The notes beneath the pieces were generated by a model. The model saw nothing but the letters and a program-made list of their open reading frames with translations. It was not told the DNA's origin and made no database searches. Source: Gemmatimonadaceae bacterium (GTDB lineage Bacteria > Gemmatimonadota > Gemmatimonadetes > Gemmatimonadales > Gemmatimonadaceae). Taken from it: a stretch of DNA of 64,000 bases. Of the stretch, positions 1-9,593 are shown piece after piece; the stretch's first letter is position 1; the number at the start of each line of letters is the position of its first letter. The stretch is from contig JANYIN010000075.1 of the NCBI GenBank assembly GCA_025362035.1, positions 1-64,000 of the forward strand, written 5' to 3'. A program made the position numbers and the translations under genes.

Positions 1-811
1 TCACTTCGCGCTGCTGCAGGACGCGAAGCAGCTTCACCTGCGTGGCCGGCGTCGTCTCGCCGATTTCGTCGAGGAAGAATGTCCCCTTCGCCGCCGCCGT
101 GAAGAGACCGCTCTTGTCCTTGATCGCGCCAGTGAACGACCCCTTCACGTGGCCGAATAATTCGCTCTCCAGGAGACTCTCGGGCAACGCGCCACAGTTG
201 ATCGACGCGAAGGTACGGTCGGATCGCCCCGAGAGCTCGTGGATGTACCGCGCGATGACCTCCTTGCCGGTTCCCGATTCGCCTTGAATGAGGACGGTGG
301 ATTCCGTCGGTGCAACCGTCTCGGCCAGCCGCAGTACTTCAAGCCAGCTGCGACTGTTGCCGACCGGGCGGGTTCCAATCGGACCTTCCCGACGCTTGAT
401 CTCCTGACGGAGCGACCGATTCTCGACACGCAATTCGCGATGCTCGGCCGCACGCTTGAGAATGGCCAGCAGTTCGTCGTTCCGGAACGGCTTCTGGATG
501 TAATAGAAGGCGCCTTCGTTCACCGCCTGCATCGCCGACTGCAGCGTGGCCTGCGCGGTCATGAGAATCACCGGCGTGTCCGGATCCTGCAGACGCGCGG
601 CCGCGAGGACCTCGACGCCGCCGACATCCGGCATGCGGATGTCCGACAGTACGATGTCCGGCTGCACCGAATGCAGTTGTTCGAGTCCGGCTCGCCCACC
701 ACGCGCCGTGTGGGTGGCGAATCCCGCGTTGCGCAGCAGGATGTCCAGGGATTCGAGAATACCGGGTTCGTCATCAATGACGAGCACCGATGGAATGCGA
801 GTTGGGCTCAC
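1..811 (-). CDS. NtrC/PilR-family sigma54-dependent response regulator (partial, 3' end outside window)
   Basis: Cytoplasmic response regulator that would activate sigma54 promoters when phosphorylated by the kinase encoded just upstream. The track shows only shadows; reading the minus strand from a GTG gives a receiver domain (acidic VIDDEPG, phospho-Asp in LSDIRMP, Lys in IQKPF) and then an AAA+ domain with Walker A GESGTGKE, the sigma54 loop as GSFTGA, and Walker B FFLDEIGE. About 270 residues are visible; the rest of the AAA+ domain and the DNA-binding end lie beyond base 1. The GTG start overlaps the kinase stop codon by 4 nt (GTGA), indicating translational coupling. GSFTGA instead of GAFTGA is a mild loop variant. 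The family is certain; the regulon is unknown. Confidence 0.93.
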   Translation of the reverse strand, partial: MSPTRIPSVLVIDDEPGILESLDILLRNAGFATHTARGGRAGLEQLHSVQPDIVLSDIRMPDVGGVEVLAAARLQDPDTPVILMTAQATLQSAMQAVNEGAFYYIQKPFRNDELLAILKRAAEHRELRVENRSLRQEIKRREGPIGTRPVGNSRSWLEVLRLAETVAPTESTVLIQGESGTGKEVIARYIHELSGRSDRTFASINCGALPESLLESELFGHVKGSFTGAIKDKSGLFTAAAKGTFFLDEIGETTPATQVKLLRVLQQREV

Positions 812-2580
812 GAGTGCACCGGTGCGTGGGAGAGAGTGGGACTGAGTTCGCTCGACGTGGGAAGCGCGGCGCGAGGCAGGATGATGGTGAAGCACGTTCC
901 GGACGGTCCACTGTCCAGCAGGACAAGCCCACGGTGCGCTTCGATGGCGCGATGGACGACGGCGAGACCGAGTCCGCTACCGCCGGGCTTGGTTGTGAAG
1001 AACGGATCAAACAACCGATCCCGAATGTCGGTCGGGATTCCCTTGCCCTGGTCGCTGACGCTCAGCGACACGACGCCGTGGTCGAAGCCGCTGGCTCTTG
1101 CGGCCTGATTCGGCGATCGGGCGCCGATCTCGATCCGGACCTCGCCACCTGGCGCCGACGCCTGAATCGCATTGAGGAGCAGATTGAACACGGCGCGGTG
1201 CAGCAGATCGTCGTCACCTTCGACGAGGTGCTGTCCCGGTTCGGCGTGCGTCACGATGGTAACACCCGCCGGGAGATCGGGATGAGCGACCGCCAGGCGG
1301 ACGGACCCAGCCGCCAGCGTGGTCATGTCGAGGAGCTCGCGGCGGGCCACCTGCACCCGCGCAAAGTCGAGAAACTCCGACAGCAGGCGGCTCAAGCGAT
1401 CGGATTCGCGCATGACGAGCCGTGCCAGCGTCTGCTCATCCGACCCCGAAAACGGCGAACGGGAGAGCTGTTCCACCGCGCTGCGGATGGATGCCAGCGG
1501 GTTCTTGATCTCGTGCGCGAGTGACGCGGAGAGCTCGGCGATTCCTTCGAGACGTTCGGCGCGAAGGCGAAGCGTCTCCGTCTGCTTCTGGTCCGAAATG
1601 TCCTGAAAGATGGCGGTCGCCGTGCGATCCGTTCGCTGGCCATCCCCATCTGTGTACGTTGTGGTCACGCCGATTGGAAACTGCCGGTCCGCACCGGAAA
1701 TCACGCCTTCACCGCGCGTCGTGCGCGAGCGATCCTGGACCGAGCGCTCGAGCGCGGCGGTGAGCTCGGGCGCGATGCGGCGAAGGATCTCGAGTACCGG
1801 CTTGCCAATGAACGAGTCGAGCTCGACGCCGAGCAGGTGTTCGGCCATGGGGTTAGCGTAGAGCAGCCGGCCGCGCGCATCGATCGTGACCACGCCACTG
1901 CGAATATTGAACAGGATGTCCGCGGCTTGAAGCCGGACGTGGGCCAGCTCCGCCTCCGTTCCCATTCCTACTTCACGGAGCTTTTCACTCAGATAGGCGG
2001 ATCCGAGTGCCACAAAGGCAAAGACGCCCAGCTGGAGCCAGACGGCGGCGGTGAACGAAGCATCGACGCTCCACACCGTATCGGCCAGGTAGAGGGCGTT
2101 GCCGAGTGTCGCAATCAGCAATCCGCCCCCAATGGGGAGGAGCAACGACGCGGTGGCAATCACCAGAATGTAGAGCGCCGCGAATTGCGACGTGCTGACG
2201 ACCGAATCCCGGGTGATGTGCACCACGGCGGTCACGAGCAGGAGGTCGAACACCGACTGCAGATAGTAAAAAGTCTGTCGTCGCGCGTGGCCTCCGAACC
2301 GGCTGAAGAACGCCGATACGGAGGTCACGAGCAGTGTGACCACCAGGATGACTGAGGCGACGAGCAGTGCACCGGTGCCGCCGATGCGATCAGACTGCCA
2401 TGTGTACAGGGCGGCGACGAAAATCGCCGCGGCGATAGATAGTCGCCCGACGTAGACCCACCGCACGAGACGTGCGGGATTCAGGAAGATGGTACTGGAG
2501 TCGAGCGACGAACGAGCGGGAACTTGCATTGCCTGATCTCGCAAAGTGCCAGAAAGGATGGTGGCCAAATGTTCTGGCAT
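808..2580 (-). CDS. Membrane PAS-domain sensor histidine kinase (PilS/NtrB-like)
   Basis: Inner-membrane sensor kinase of 590 residues. The N-terminal third (about 36-205) holds several hydrophobic helices. A PAS domain follows (about 218-330, [17 protein letters not shown]), then the H-box [13 protein letters not shown] with the phospho-His near residue 356, the N-box LLLNAIQA, and ATP-binding glycine boxes DQGKGIP and GGSGLGLAV. Multi-helix sensor plus PAS plus HK is the PilS/NtrB arrangement, and the downstream overlapping gene is an NtrC-type regulator, so the two form a two-component system. An alternative start 17 codons in (MQVPARS) is possible. The signal sensed cannot be read from sequence; type IV pilus control is only one option, because no pil genes are in the window. 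Confidence 0.92.
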   Translation of the reverse strand: MPEHLATILSGTLRDQAMQVPARSSLDSSTIFLNPARLVRWVYVGRLSIAAAIFVAALYTWQSDRIGGTGALLVASVILVVTLLVTSVSAFFSRFGGHARRQTFYYLQSVFDLLLVTAVVHITRDSVVSTSQFAALYILVIATASLLLPIGGGLLIATLGNALYLADTVWSVDASFTAAVWLQLGVFAFVALGSAYLSEKLREVGMGTEAELAHVRLQAADILFNIRSGVVTIDARGRLLYANPMAEHLLGVELDSFIGKPVLEILRRIAPELTAALERSVQDRSRTTRGEGVISGADRQFPIGVTTTYTDGDGQRTDRTATAIFQDISDQKQTETLRLRAERLEGIAELSASLAHEIKNPLASIRSAVEQLSRSPFSGSDEQTLARLVMRESDRLSRLLSEFLDFARVQVARRELLDMTTLAAGSVRLAVAHPDLPAGVTIVTHAEPGQHLVEGDDDLLHRAVFNLLLNAIQASAPGGEVRIEIGARSPNQAARASGFDHGVVSLSVSDQGKGIPTDIRDRLFDPFFTTKPGGSGLGLAVVHRAIEAHRGLVLLDSGPSGTCFTIILPRAALPTSSELSPTLSHAPVHS

Positions 2581-2630
2581 TCTGCCATACTACCTTAGGC
2601 AGGGACGATTCTCCGCGAACCGAGTTACGA

Positions 2631-3062
2631 ATGGATGCTGATGACGGACTGGAGCTTTCGGCAACCGCAGCGATTCCTCGCGCGGAGCTGACCTACAGGG
2701 CGAGCCGAGCGGGAGGGCCTGGCGGGCAGCATGTGAATACGTCGAACACCCGGATCGAGTTGCTTTGGAACGTTCGGACCACTCGGGCGCTGGACGAGGT
2801 GGCGCGCGAACTCCTTATGGTGAAGCTCGCGACGCGGATTGATGGCGACGGATGGATTCGCATCGTGTCCAGCGCGCGCCGGAGTCAGAGCCAGAACCGC
2901 GTCAGTGCGGAGGAGCGCCTCGTTGCGTTGGTCCGTGCTGCCTTGGTGGTCCGGAAAAGGCGTAAACCCACCAAGCCGTCGCGCGGTGCGAAAGAGGCGC
3001 GACTCACCGAGAAGAAGAAGCGTGGAGAGACGAAGCGGCAGCGGCGGGTGGATCTGGACTGA
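2631..3062 (+). CDS. arfB: ArfB/YaeJ-type peptidyl-tRNA hydrolase (ribosome rescue)
   Basis: Releases nascent chains from ribosomes stalled without a stop codon by hydrolysing peptidyl-tRNA. The 143-residue protein has the release-factor catalytic loop GGPGGQHVN near its N-terminus (GGQ) and a long Lys/Arg-rich C-terminal tail (KEARLTEKKKRGETKRQRR), the part that in ArfB enters the empty mRNA channel. Length and tail fit ArfB (about 140 residues), not RF1/RF2. I placed the start at the ATG giving MDADDG because the longer track ORF would run into the divergent kinase gene only about 50 bp away. Confidence 0.93.
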   Translation: MDADDGLELSATAAIPRAELTYRASRAGGPGGQHVNTSNTRIELLWNVRTTRALDEVARELLMVKLATRIDGDGWIRIVSSARRSQSQNRVSAEERLVALVRAALVVRKRRKPTKPSRGAKEARLTEKKKRGETKRQRRVDLD

Positions 3063-3080
3063 TACGTGACGTCGTTGCCC

Positions 3081-3797
3081 TCAACGCTTCCGTAGCATTT
3101 CCAGCCGAGCCTTCATTTCCGGCAGTGCTGCGCGAGCGTTCCTAGCTATCGCTGTGTCCGGATACTTCTCGATGATTCGCCGGAGTTCTACGAGCGCTCG
3201 ACCCGGATCACCCAGTGGACCGTCGTACAGATCCACGAGCCGACTGGACGCGTAGATCGCATCGCGGACGGAGACATCGGGAATTTCCCGGATCTCCCTG
3301 AACACTTGCGCTGCTCGGCGCGGATCGCGCCCGTTCCGTGCGTAATGCTCGGCTGCACGCAGTCGGGGTGCGACCGCTGCGGGCTGTTCGGCCATGATCG
3401 CCTCGTACGACTCGAGGGCGCCGGCGACATCGCCGCGGGCCGCGAGCGATTCCTGATAGGAGAACTGATGTTCGTACGGAGTGCTTTGGCCGGTGGGGAA
3501 TATGACCGCTCCCGCCACCGCTCCCCCGGCGCTGGTCAGCTTCAGTACCACGTGGAACGCGAGGTAGCCCGTCACGGCCGCGCCGAGGAGAGTAAGGGCT
3601 GCCGCCTCAAAGCCTTCAATTTCGTGCTGGCGCATGACCAGCCCCCAGATCACGAGCGACACCAGGAAGACCATGCCGCCGCCGGCCACCGCCCTGAGGT
3701 GCAGCACGGCGTCCGGGCCCTCGCGGTCGAGCAAGGACCGCTTGTAGTCCGGCGAATCCTCCTTTCCACTCGGCAACACAGGGGGAGGCGTGCGCAT
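3081..3797 (-). CDS. Membrane-anchored tetratricopeptide repeat protein
   Basis: A 238-residue protein with a short polar N-terminus, two transmembrane helices (about 38-56 and 66-86, MVFLVSLVIWGLV and LLGAAVTGYLAF), a Gly/Ala linker, then roughly three TPR-like helical repeats (about 110-235; QESLAARGDVAGALESYE, YARNGRDPRRAAQVF, GDPGRALVELRRII). TPR domains mediate protein-protein contacts, so this is probably a membrane scaffold or assembly factor, but no partner is indicated. It is convergent with arfB (18 bp gap) and divergent from the large barrel-fusion gene. Specific function unknown. Confidence 0.8.
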   Translation of the reverse strand: MRTPPPVLPSGKEDSPDYKRSLLDREGPDAVLHLRAVAGGGMVFLVSLVIWGLVMRQHEIEGFEAAALTLLGAAVTGYLAFHVVLKLTSAGGAVAGAVIFPTGQSTPYEHQFSYQESLAARGDVAGALESYEAIMAEQPAAVAPRLRAAEHYARNGRDPRRAAQVFREIREIPDVSVRDAIYASSRLVDLYDGPLGDPGRALVELRRIIEKYPDTAIARNARAALPEMKARLEMLRKR

Positions 3798-4053
3798 GGT
3801 GTCTTCATAATGCGACTTCAGGCGGGCGGCATCAACTGCTTGTGTGCGGCCGCGTCCGCACCGAGGTTACGCTGAGCAGGCTCGAAACCGGGAGGACGAC
3901 GTCGCCGGCGTGCGCCGAAGTGCCAGCAGTGGGGTGTCAGGTTCGGGACTGTTGCATGGCTGGGCACCAAGTTTGCCCGATCAGGAAGGTGGCGTCGCCG
4001 TGCGGCGGCGCTGGACACATTCTCCGTTGCGGTAAGACCGCGGGACTCACGCG
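3798..4053. other. Intergenic region between divergent genes
   Basis: This 256-bp stretch separates the TPR protein (minus) from the metallopeptidase-barrel gene (plus). Both promoters must lie here. I saw no confident -35/-10 pair and no hairpin; the short ORFs in it are GC-driven. Confidence 0.5.
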
Positions 4054-7000
4054 ATGACCCGTTTCGCCCTCCGCTCAGCAACGCGCATTGCGGTGCTCGG
4101 CGCGCTTCTCGTCGGACTCCCTGCCAGCGGGGGAGCCCAGTACTTCGGCCGCAACAAGGTCCAGTACGAGCATTTTGATTTCCGCATCATGAGGACCGCG
4201 CACTTCGACCTCTACTTCTATCCGGCCGAGTCGCTCGTAACGCATGACGCGGGCAGAATGGCGGAGCGATGGTACGCCAGACATTCCGACAGCTTTCGTC
4301 ACACGTTCGACCGGAAGTCGGTGGTCTTCTACGCCGACCAACCGGACTTCCAGCAGACCAATGTCGTGGGCGAGGCTCTGGACGAGGGCACCGGCGGCGT
4401 CACCGAGGGTTTGCGGACGCGCGTGGTGATGCCGTTTACCGGCATCTATGCGGACAACGATCACGTGCTGGGCCACGAACTCGTGCACGTGTTTCAGTAT
4501 AGCGTGGCAGAGGCGGGGCCTGGCGGCCTGCAGCGGCTGAACGCGCTCCCGCTGTGGCTCATCGAGGGCATGGCGGAGTACTTTTCGCTTGGGCGCGACA
4601 ATCCGCTCACCGCCATGTGGCTGCGAGACGCCGCTGAGCGTGACAGGCTGCCGACGATTCATCAGCTCACCACTGACCCGCGATTCTTTCCGTATCGCTA
4701 CGGACAGGCCCTGTGGGCCTATGTCGGCGGGCGCTGGGGTGACCGCGCAATCGTGGACGTGTATCGCACATCGTTGCGACTCGGTTTCGAGGAAGGCATC
4801 CGACGGGTGCTGGGTGTGTCCACCGATTCGCTGTCGAAGGACTGGATCGCGTCCACGCGTCGTGCGTACCTCCCCGTGCTCGAAGGACGCACGCGCCCGA
4901 ACCAGGCGGGCGACCCCATCCTGCAGTCCGATCGCAAGTCCGGTGAAATGAATCTCGCGCCAACCGTGAGCCCCGACGGCCAACTCGTGGCGTTCTTCGC
5001 GCGTCGCGGTCTGTTCGAGATCGAGTTGTTCGTTGCGGACGCGCAGACGGGACGCGTGATCAAGAAGCTGGCGGGACCGACGAGCAACTCGCACTTCGAC
5101 GCCATCACGTTCATTTCGTCGTCGGGCGCCTGGGCGCCGGACAACAAGAAATTCGCATTCATCGCCCAAGCCGAAGGGAATCACGAAATCGCGATTCTGG
5201 ATGTCGCGTCGGCGAACATCGAGCAACGAATCCGCGTGCCGGGCATCGGTGCCATCTCAAATATCGCCTGGTCGCCGGACGGAAGAACCGTTGCGTTTTC
5301 TGGACAGAAGGGCGGCATCGCCGACCTGTACCTCGTGGACATGGCGACTGGCACGGTGCGTCAGCTGACAAACGACCGATATGGCGATATCCAGCCAACG
5401 TGGTCGCCCGATGGAAAGACAATCGCGTTCTCCTCGGATCGCGGCCCGTCCACGAGCTTTGAGACGCTGACCTTTTCCGATCTCCAACTCTGCACCATCG
5501 ATGTGGCATCCGGCTCCGTGACGGTGCATCCTGCGTTTCCCCACGGCAAGCACCTCAACCCGCAGTATTCGCCTGACGGCAGAAGCCTTTTCTTCATCAG
5601 CGATCAGGATGGATTCAACGACATCTACCGGATCGATCTCGCGACCAGCGCCATCTCACGGGTGACAAAGTTGTCCACCGGTGTCAGCGGCATCACCGCC
5701 ATCTCGCCGGCGCTCACGGTCGCGCCGTCTACTGGTCGCATGCTGTTTTCGGTGTTCGAGGATCAAGGGTACGCCGTCTTCGCCCTCGATTCGTCACGCA
5801 CCCGCGGCGAACCCATGCAGGCAGGCGCCGTGGTGGCGTCATCGGGCATTCTTCCGCCGGGTGATACGCCGCGCCTCGCAACCGTGACCTCGTACTTGAA
5901 GGACCCGCTCACCGGTCTCGCAACCGGCAATGACTTCACGATCGTGCCGTATCACTCGCAGTTTTCGCTTGACGCCGTCGGTCAGCCGGCGCTGGGTGTG
6001 GCCGTGGGCGGTCCGTTCGGCACGGGTATCGCCGGCGGCGTGTCGTTCCTGTTCGGCGACCAGCTGAGCGACCGGCAGATCGGCGTTGCCGTGCAGGCGA
6101 ACGGACAGGTACAGGACATCGGCGGGCAGGTACAGTACGCCAACCTCAGGAACCGCTGGAATTGGGGGGCATCGGTGGAGCACATTCCGTATCAGTACGG
6201 ATATTACGGAGCCACACAGGCGGCGAACGGCTTGTACCAGCAGGACCTCATACTTCAGCGCATCTTCGTGGATCAGGCGTCGCTAAACACCGCGTATCCC
6301 CTGTCTGCCACGAGACGCATCGAGTTTGGCGCCGCGGCGACACGAGTCGGCTACAGCACGCAGGTGCAGAGCCTGTTCTACGATGCGTCGGGCATTCCCA
6401 TCAATCAGACCGTACAGAGCGTGAAGTCGTTCGACCCGGTCTTTTACACGTCGGGCAGCATATCGTATGTCGGCGACAACTCCTACTCGGCGTTCACGAA
6501 TCCGATTCAGGGGGGACGCTTCCGCTTTGAGGTCAATCCGACCGTTGGTACGCTGACCTACAACGCAGTCCTCGCGGACTATCGACAGTACTACTTCGCG
6601 CGCCCGATTACCTTCGCCTTTCGCGGTTTGCACTACGGCCGGTACGGCCGCAGCGCGGAGGATTCGACGCACATGTATCCGCTTTTCCTCGGGGAGGAGT
6701 CGATCATGCGCGGTTACAGCGTTGGGTCGTTCACCCAGGTCGAGTGCGGGGCCGGTCCCACTTGCCCGGTGTTCGACCGACTCCTGGGCAGCAGGATCGC
6801 GACGGTAAGCGCGGAGATTCGCATTCCCGTATTCGGTGTCCCCGAATATGGCCTGATCAATTTCCCCTATCTGCCGCTTACGCTGTCTCCGTTCATCGAC
6901 GCCGGCGAAGCCTGGAATTCTAGCCAGTCACCCACGCTGAGCACCAACCAGGCGACATTCCGTATTCCGGTGGTGAGCACGGGACTGTCCGCCCGGGTCA

Positions 7001-7101
7001 ACCTGCTGGGCTTCGCGGTCATCGAAGCGTACATGGCGCATCCTTTCCAACGGCCGGGGAGAAGTTGGGTCTACGGAATACAGCTGGTGCCCGGCTGGTG
7101 A
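4054..7101 (+). CDS. Exported fusion: gluzincin metallopeptidase + TolB-like propeller + Omp85-like barrel
   Basis: A 1015-residue envelope protein with a signal peptide ending near SGGAQ. Residues about 45-240 form a peptidase-MA-like domain: zinc motif HELVH (H141/E142/H145) and a likely third ligand in IEGMAEY (E171). Residues about 285-600 carry repeated TolB/PD40 propeller motifs (APTVSPDGQ, AWSPDGRTVAFSG, TWSPDGKTIAFSS, QYSPDGRSLFF). Residues about 630-1015 read as an outer-membrane barrel with aromatic-rich alternating strands and an RGY motif (SIMRGYSVG), like the conserved loop of Omp85/surface-antigen barrels; the last residues (IQLVPGW) suit a barrel end. Protease and propeller would therefore sit in the periplasm, tethered to the outer membrane. 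Substrate unknown. The parts are individually familiar; their combination is the notable feature. Confidence 0.85.
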   Translation: MTRFALRSATRIAVLGALLVGLPASGGAQYFGRNKVQYEHFDFRIMRTAHFDLYFYPAESLVTHDAGRMAERWYARHSDSFRHTFDRKSVVFYADQPDFQQTNVVGEALDEGTGGVTEGLRTRVVMPFTGIYADNDHVLGHELVHVFQYSVAEAGPGGLQRLNALPLWLIEGMAEYFSLGRDNPLTAMWLRDAAERDRLPTIHQLTTDPRFFPYRYGQALWAYVGGRWGDRAIVDVYRTSLRLGFEEGIRRVLGVSTDSLSKDWIASTRRAYLPVLEGRTRPNQAGDPILQSDRKSGEMNLAPTVSPDGQLVAFFARRGLFEIELFVADAQTGRVIKKLAGPTSNSHFDAITFISSSGAWAPDNKKFAFIAQAEGNHEIAILDVASANIEQRIRVPGIGAISNIAWSPDGRTVAFSGQKGGIADLYLVDMATGTVRQLTNDRYGDIQPTWSPDGKTIAFSSDRGPSTSFETLTFSDLQLCTIDVASGSVTVHPAFPHGKHLNPQYSPDGRSLFFISDQDGFNDIYRIDLATSAISRVTKLSTGVSGITAISPALTVAPSTGRMLFSVFEDQGYAVFALDSSRTRGEPMQAGAVVASSGILPPGDTPRLATVTSYLKDPLTGLATGNDFTIVPYHSQFSLDAVGQPALGVAVGGPFGTGIAGGVSFLFGDQLSDRQIGVAVQANGQVQDIGGQVQYANLRNRWNWGASVEHIPYQYGYYGATQAANGLYQQDLILQRIFVDQASLNTAYPLSATRRIEFGAAATRVGYSTQVQSLFYDASGIPINQTVQSVKSFDPVFYTSGSISYVGDNSYSAFTNPIQGGRFRFEVNPTVGTLTYNAVLADYRQYYFARPITFAFRGLHYGRYGRSAEDSTHMYPLFLGEESIMRGYSVGSFTQVECGAGPTCPVFDRLLGSRIATVSAEIRIPVFGVPEYGLINFPYLPLTLSPFIDAGEAWNSSQSPTLSTNQATFRIPVVSTGLSARVNLLGFAVIEAYMAHPFQRPGRSWVYGIQLVPGW

Positions 7102-7132
7102 ACGTGAGGTGTCAAGCCGCGTGAGTTATTCA

Positions 7133-7164
7133 GGCTCAGCCGTCGATCTCTCGACGGCTGAGCC
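7133..7164. terminator. Perfect 14-bp hairpin between convergent genes
   Basis: GGCTCAGCCGTCGA, loop TCTC, TCGACGGCTGAGCC: a perfect inverted repeat with a 4-nt loop, 32 bp after the barrel-fusion stop and before the conserved end of the transglycosylase gene on the other strand. It has no T-run on either side, so it may act as a bidirectional transcript end or a 3' RNA-stabilising hairpin rather than a classical intrinsic terminator. Confidence 0.65.
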
Positions 7165-7251
7165 GCGGGCCGACGGACGGGAAGCGGCGCTGCGGAGGCA
7201 GGCCTCCCCGAGCTGCTTTTCCGTGCCCGCGCTTTGCACAGTGCCCACGCG

Positions 7252-9548
7252 TCAGTGCAGCTGGTAGAGGGCCCGATACACTTCCGCGTTGCGCTGAACG
7301 ATGCGCACGTAGTCGCGCGTTTCGGTGAACGGGATCCATTCGGTAAACAGTTCGGGATCGTCTGACCCAGGTCGCTGTGCCATCGCGTGACGCGCGACGC
7401 TCCGGCGTTATAGGCAGCGAGCGCTCGGGCAGGCGGCGTGTCGCGTTTCAGGCTGTTCGCAAGATGCGAGGTCCCAAGCTCGAGGCTGACGTCCGGATCG
7501 AAGAGTAGGGCGGGATTCCACAGCGGATACTTGCGACTCGACGCAATGGCGGCCCCTACACTCGGCAACAGTTGCATGAGCCCCCGCGCCGACGCGATCG
7601 ACACGGCGCGAGGATTCCAGCTCGACTCCTGGCGGATCAATCCCGCGACCAGTGCGGGATCGAGGCCATTGCGCTTCGACTCCTCCACGAGTGCGTCACC
7701 ATGCAACAGCGGATACGCGACGCGAAGGAGGGAACGCGACACGCTACCGTGCTCGATAGCCGCAAGAGCAACACGAAGCGCGCGTGTCGGGTCGCCGAGT
7801 TGTAACAAAGCCTGCGCCACCGCCGGTGTTTCCGCCGCCGATCTGTCTGCGCGGGCAGCGAGCGCGTCCAGTTCCAGGCGCGCTTCGACGTCCATTCCGA
7901 GCCGCTGCAACGTCGTGACGCGAGCAACGGCGCTGTCGATGACCGGTAGATGTTCTGCCGAATCCGGTCCGGCCGGCGGCGTCCAGGCCACGACATGAAG
8001 TCGCGCGGCCGCCCGCATTGCGTAATAGCTGAGCGGGTTCGATTGCACGAGCTTTCGCCAGCGCGACTCTGCCTCGAGACGCTTGTTCATTCGCTCTAAC
8101 GCGCGCCCCGCCCAGTATCGGGCCGCAACGCCTTCATCGCTCGTCGGCGAGAGCGCAGAGAGCGAGTCGAACGTCGCAGCCGCAGCGGCGGGCGCGGCAT
8201 TCCACTCGATCAAGCCAAGACGAAAGCGCGCCACCGATGCCTGGGCGATGTTCGGGTACTTCGCGAGCACCTCACGAAGCGCGTGCGACGCCGCGTCCAA
8301 CTCGCCGTCGTCCACTTGGAGGTCGGCCAGGAGTAACAAGGCGGGCGCTTCGGCGTCACGAGTGCCAGCGTAGTGCGCGAGGACACCGCGGAGGGCGTCA
8401 CGCGCACCGGCGCCGTCCCCTGCCTGTACGAGTGTGCGGGCATGTTGGTACGCCGCGGCCGGCGCGAGCGCTGATGCAGGAGAGACCGACGCGTACGCGC
8501 GCGCTGCTTCAGCGAATCGTCCTGCCCGCGACAACGCGGCGGCGTACGACATCTCGTCGTCAGGAGCCAGCGGAGCCGCCGCAGCGACGCGTGAGAATCC
8601 GGTAATCGCGCGAGCCGCAATTCCCGCGTTCGCTGCCGCTCGCGCGACGACGAGTTCTTGGCTCACCGAGATTGGCCCGAGCTTGTCGAGCACGTCGAGC
8701 GTCTGGCGTACTTCACCGTGCGGCGGCGTCGCGCCAAGACGGGCAACGATGCGCGAAGCGAGCGCGGCGCGCGCGTTGGAATCAGCGGCCGCCAGAGCTT
8801 CGACACGGAATGCGGCGCCATCGAGACCGGCGCGGCGATACTGTCGCGCGGCGCCGTCGTAATCGTTCGACCGTTCGCGCGCCTGTGCGTCCGTCGGTAT
8901 GATCCGCGCCCGCGCGAGGGGACTCGCGAGTCGTGCGAAAAGTGCAGCACGCGCGGAGCTGTCGCCGACGACACCGGCGGCGCGCAGGCGCAGCCAATCC
9001 GACGCAAGGGGAAGCCTCATCGCGGCCGCAAGGTAGCTCGTGGAAGCGCTGTCGAACGCGTTTGCACGGTCTTGTGCACGCGCCAGAAGAACGAGGCGCA
9101 CAGCCCGGCTTTGTTCGCTGGACGCCCGTTGAACAGCGAGCCGGGCATCTGGCAGCGCGTCCGCGTTCCGTTCGAGTGCGCTACGCGCCAGCAGTTCGCG
9201 CCCTTCCCCGGCATATCGTTGATCAAGCCATGTCGCGGGACGAAGCAGTCGCTCCACCTCATTCCATCCCCCCCAGCCCGCGGCCGCACGGGCGCCCATC
9301 AGCACCTGGTCCGGCGAGGCATTCTCCGGCGCGGCCAGGCTCCCGGAGAGCAGTACGGTGGCGCGCCACGGGTGCCCCGCCCGGACCATCGAGTCTGCGC
9401 GCTCGGCAAGCGTGTCCACGCGGGAGCTAAGCGACTCGTCACCGACGGGCCGTTCCAGCCGCCGAATGTCGTCGGCATCATTGCGGGTGGACAAGACCCA
9501 AAGCGCGCTGGCGAGCAAGAGGGGATGTAATCGCATCATCCGGCCCAT
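7252..9548 (-). CDS. Soluble lytic murein transglycosylase (Slt-type), probable frameshift near C-terminus
   Basis: Periplasmic enzyme that cleaves peptidoglycan glycan strands. A long Ala-rich superhelical TPR-like region (about 40-600) leads to an SLT catalytic domain with the catalytic Glu in IRQESSWNPRA, then ARGLMQLLP and AYNAGASRVTRW. The track ORF then runs into unrelated Arg/Ser-rich sequence to 7071, past a hairpin and into the 3' end of the neighbouring gene. The family's usual tail (DPELFTEWIPFTETRDYV...ALYQLH, stop at 7252) is intact in another frame starting near 7358. A single missing base around 7357-7366 explains this: the repaired gene is about 765 codons. It lies 45 bp downstream of the S9 peptidase gene on the same strand. 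The start could also be the ATG pair at 9539/9536. Confidence 0.88.
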
Positions 9549-9593
9549 CTGTCATGGTTCATGCCACACGCATTCACAATGGATCGATTTTAT

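Noticed and set aside
7071-7251. C-terminal extension of the transglycosylase ORF
   Set aside because: Arg/Ser-rich, crosses a hairpin and overlaps the neighbour; better explained by a frameshift.
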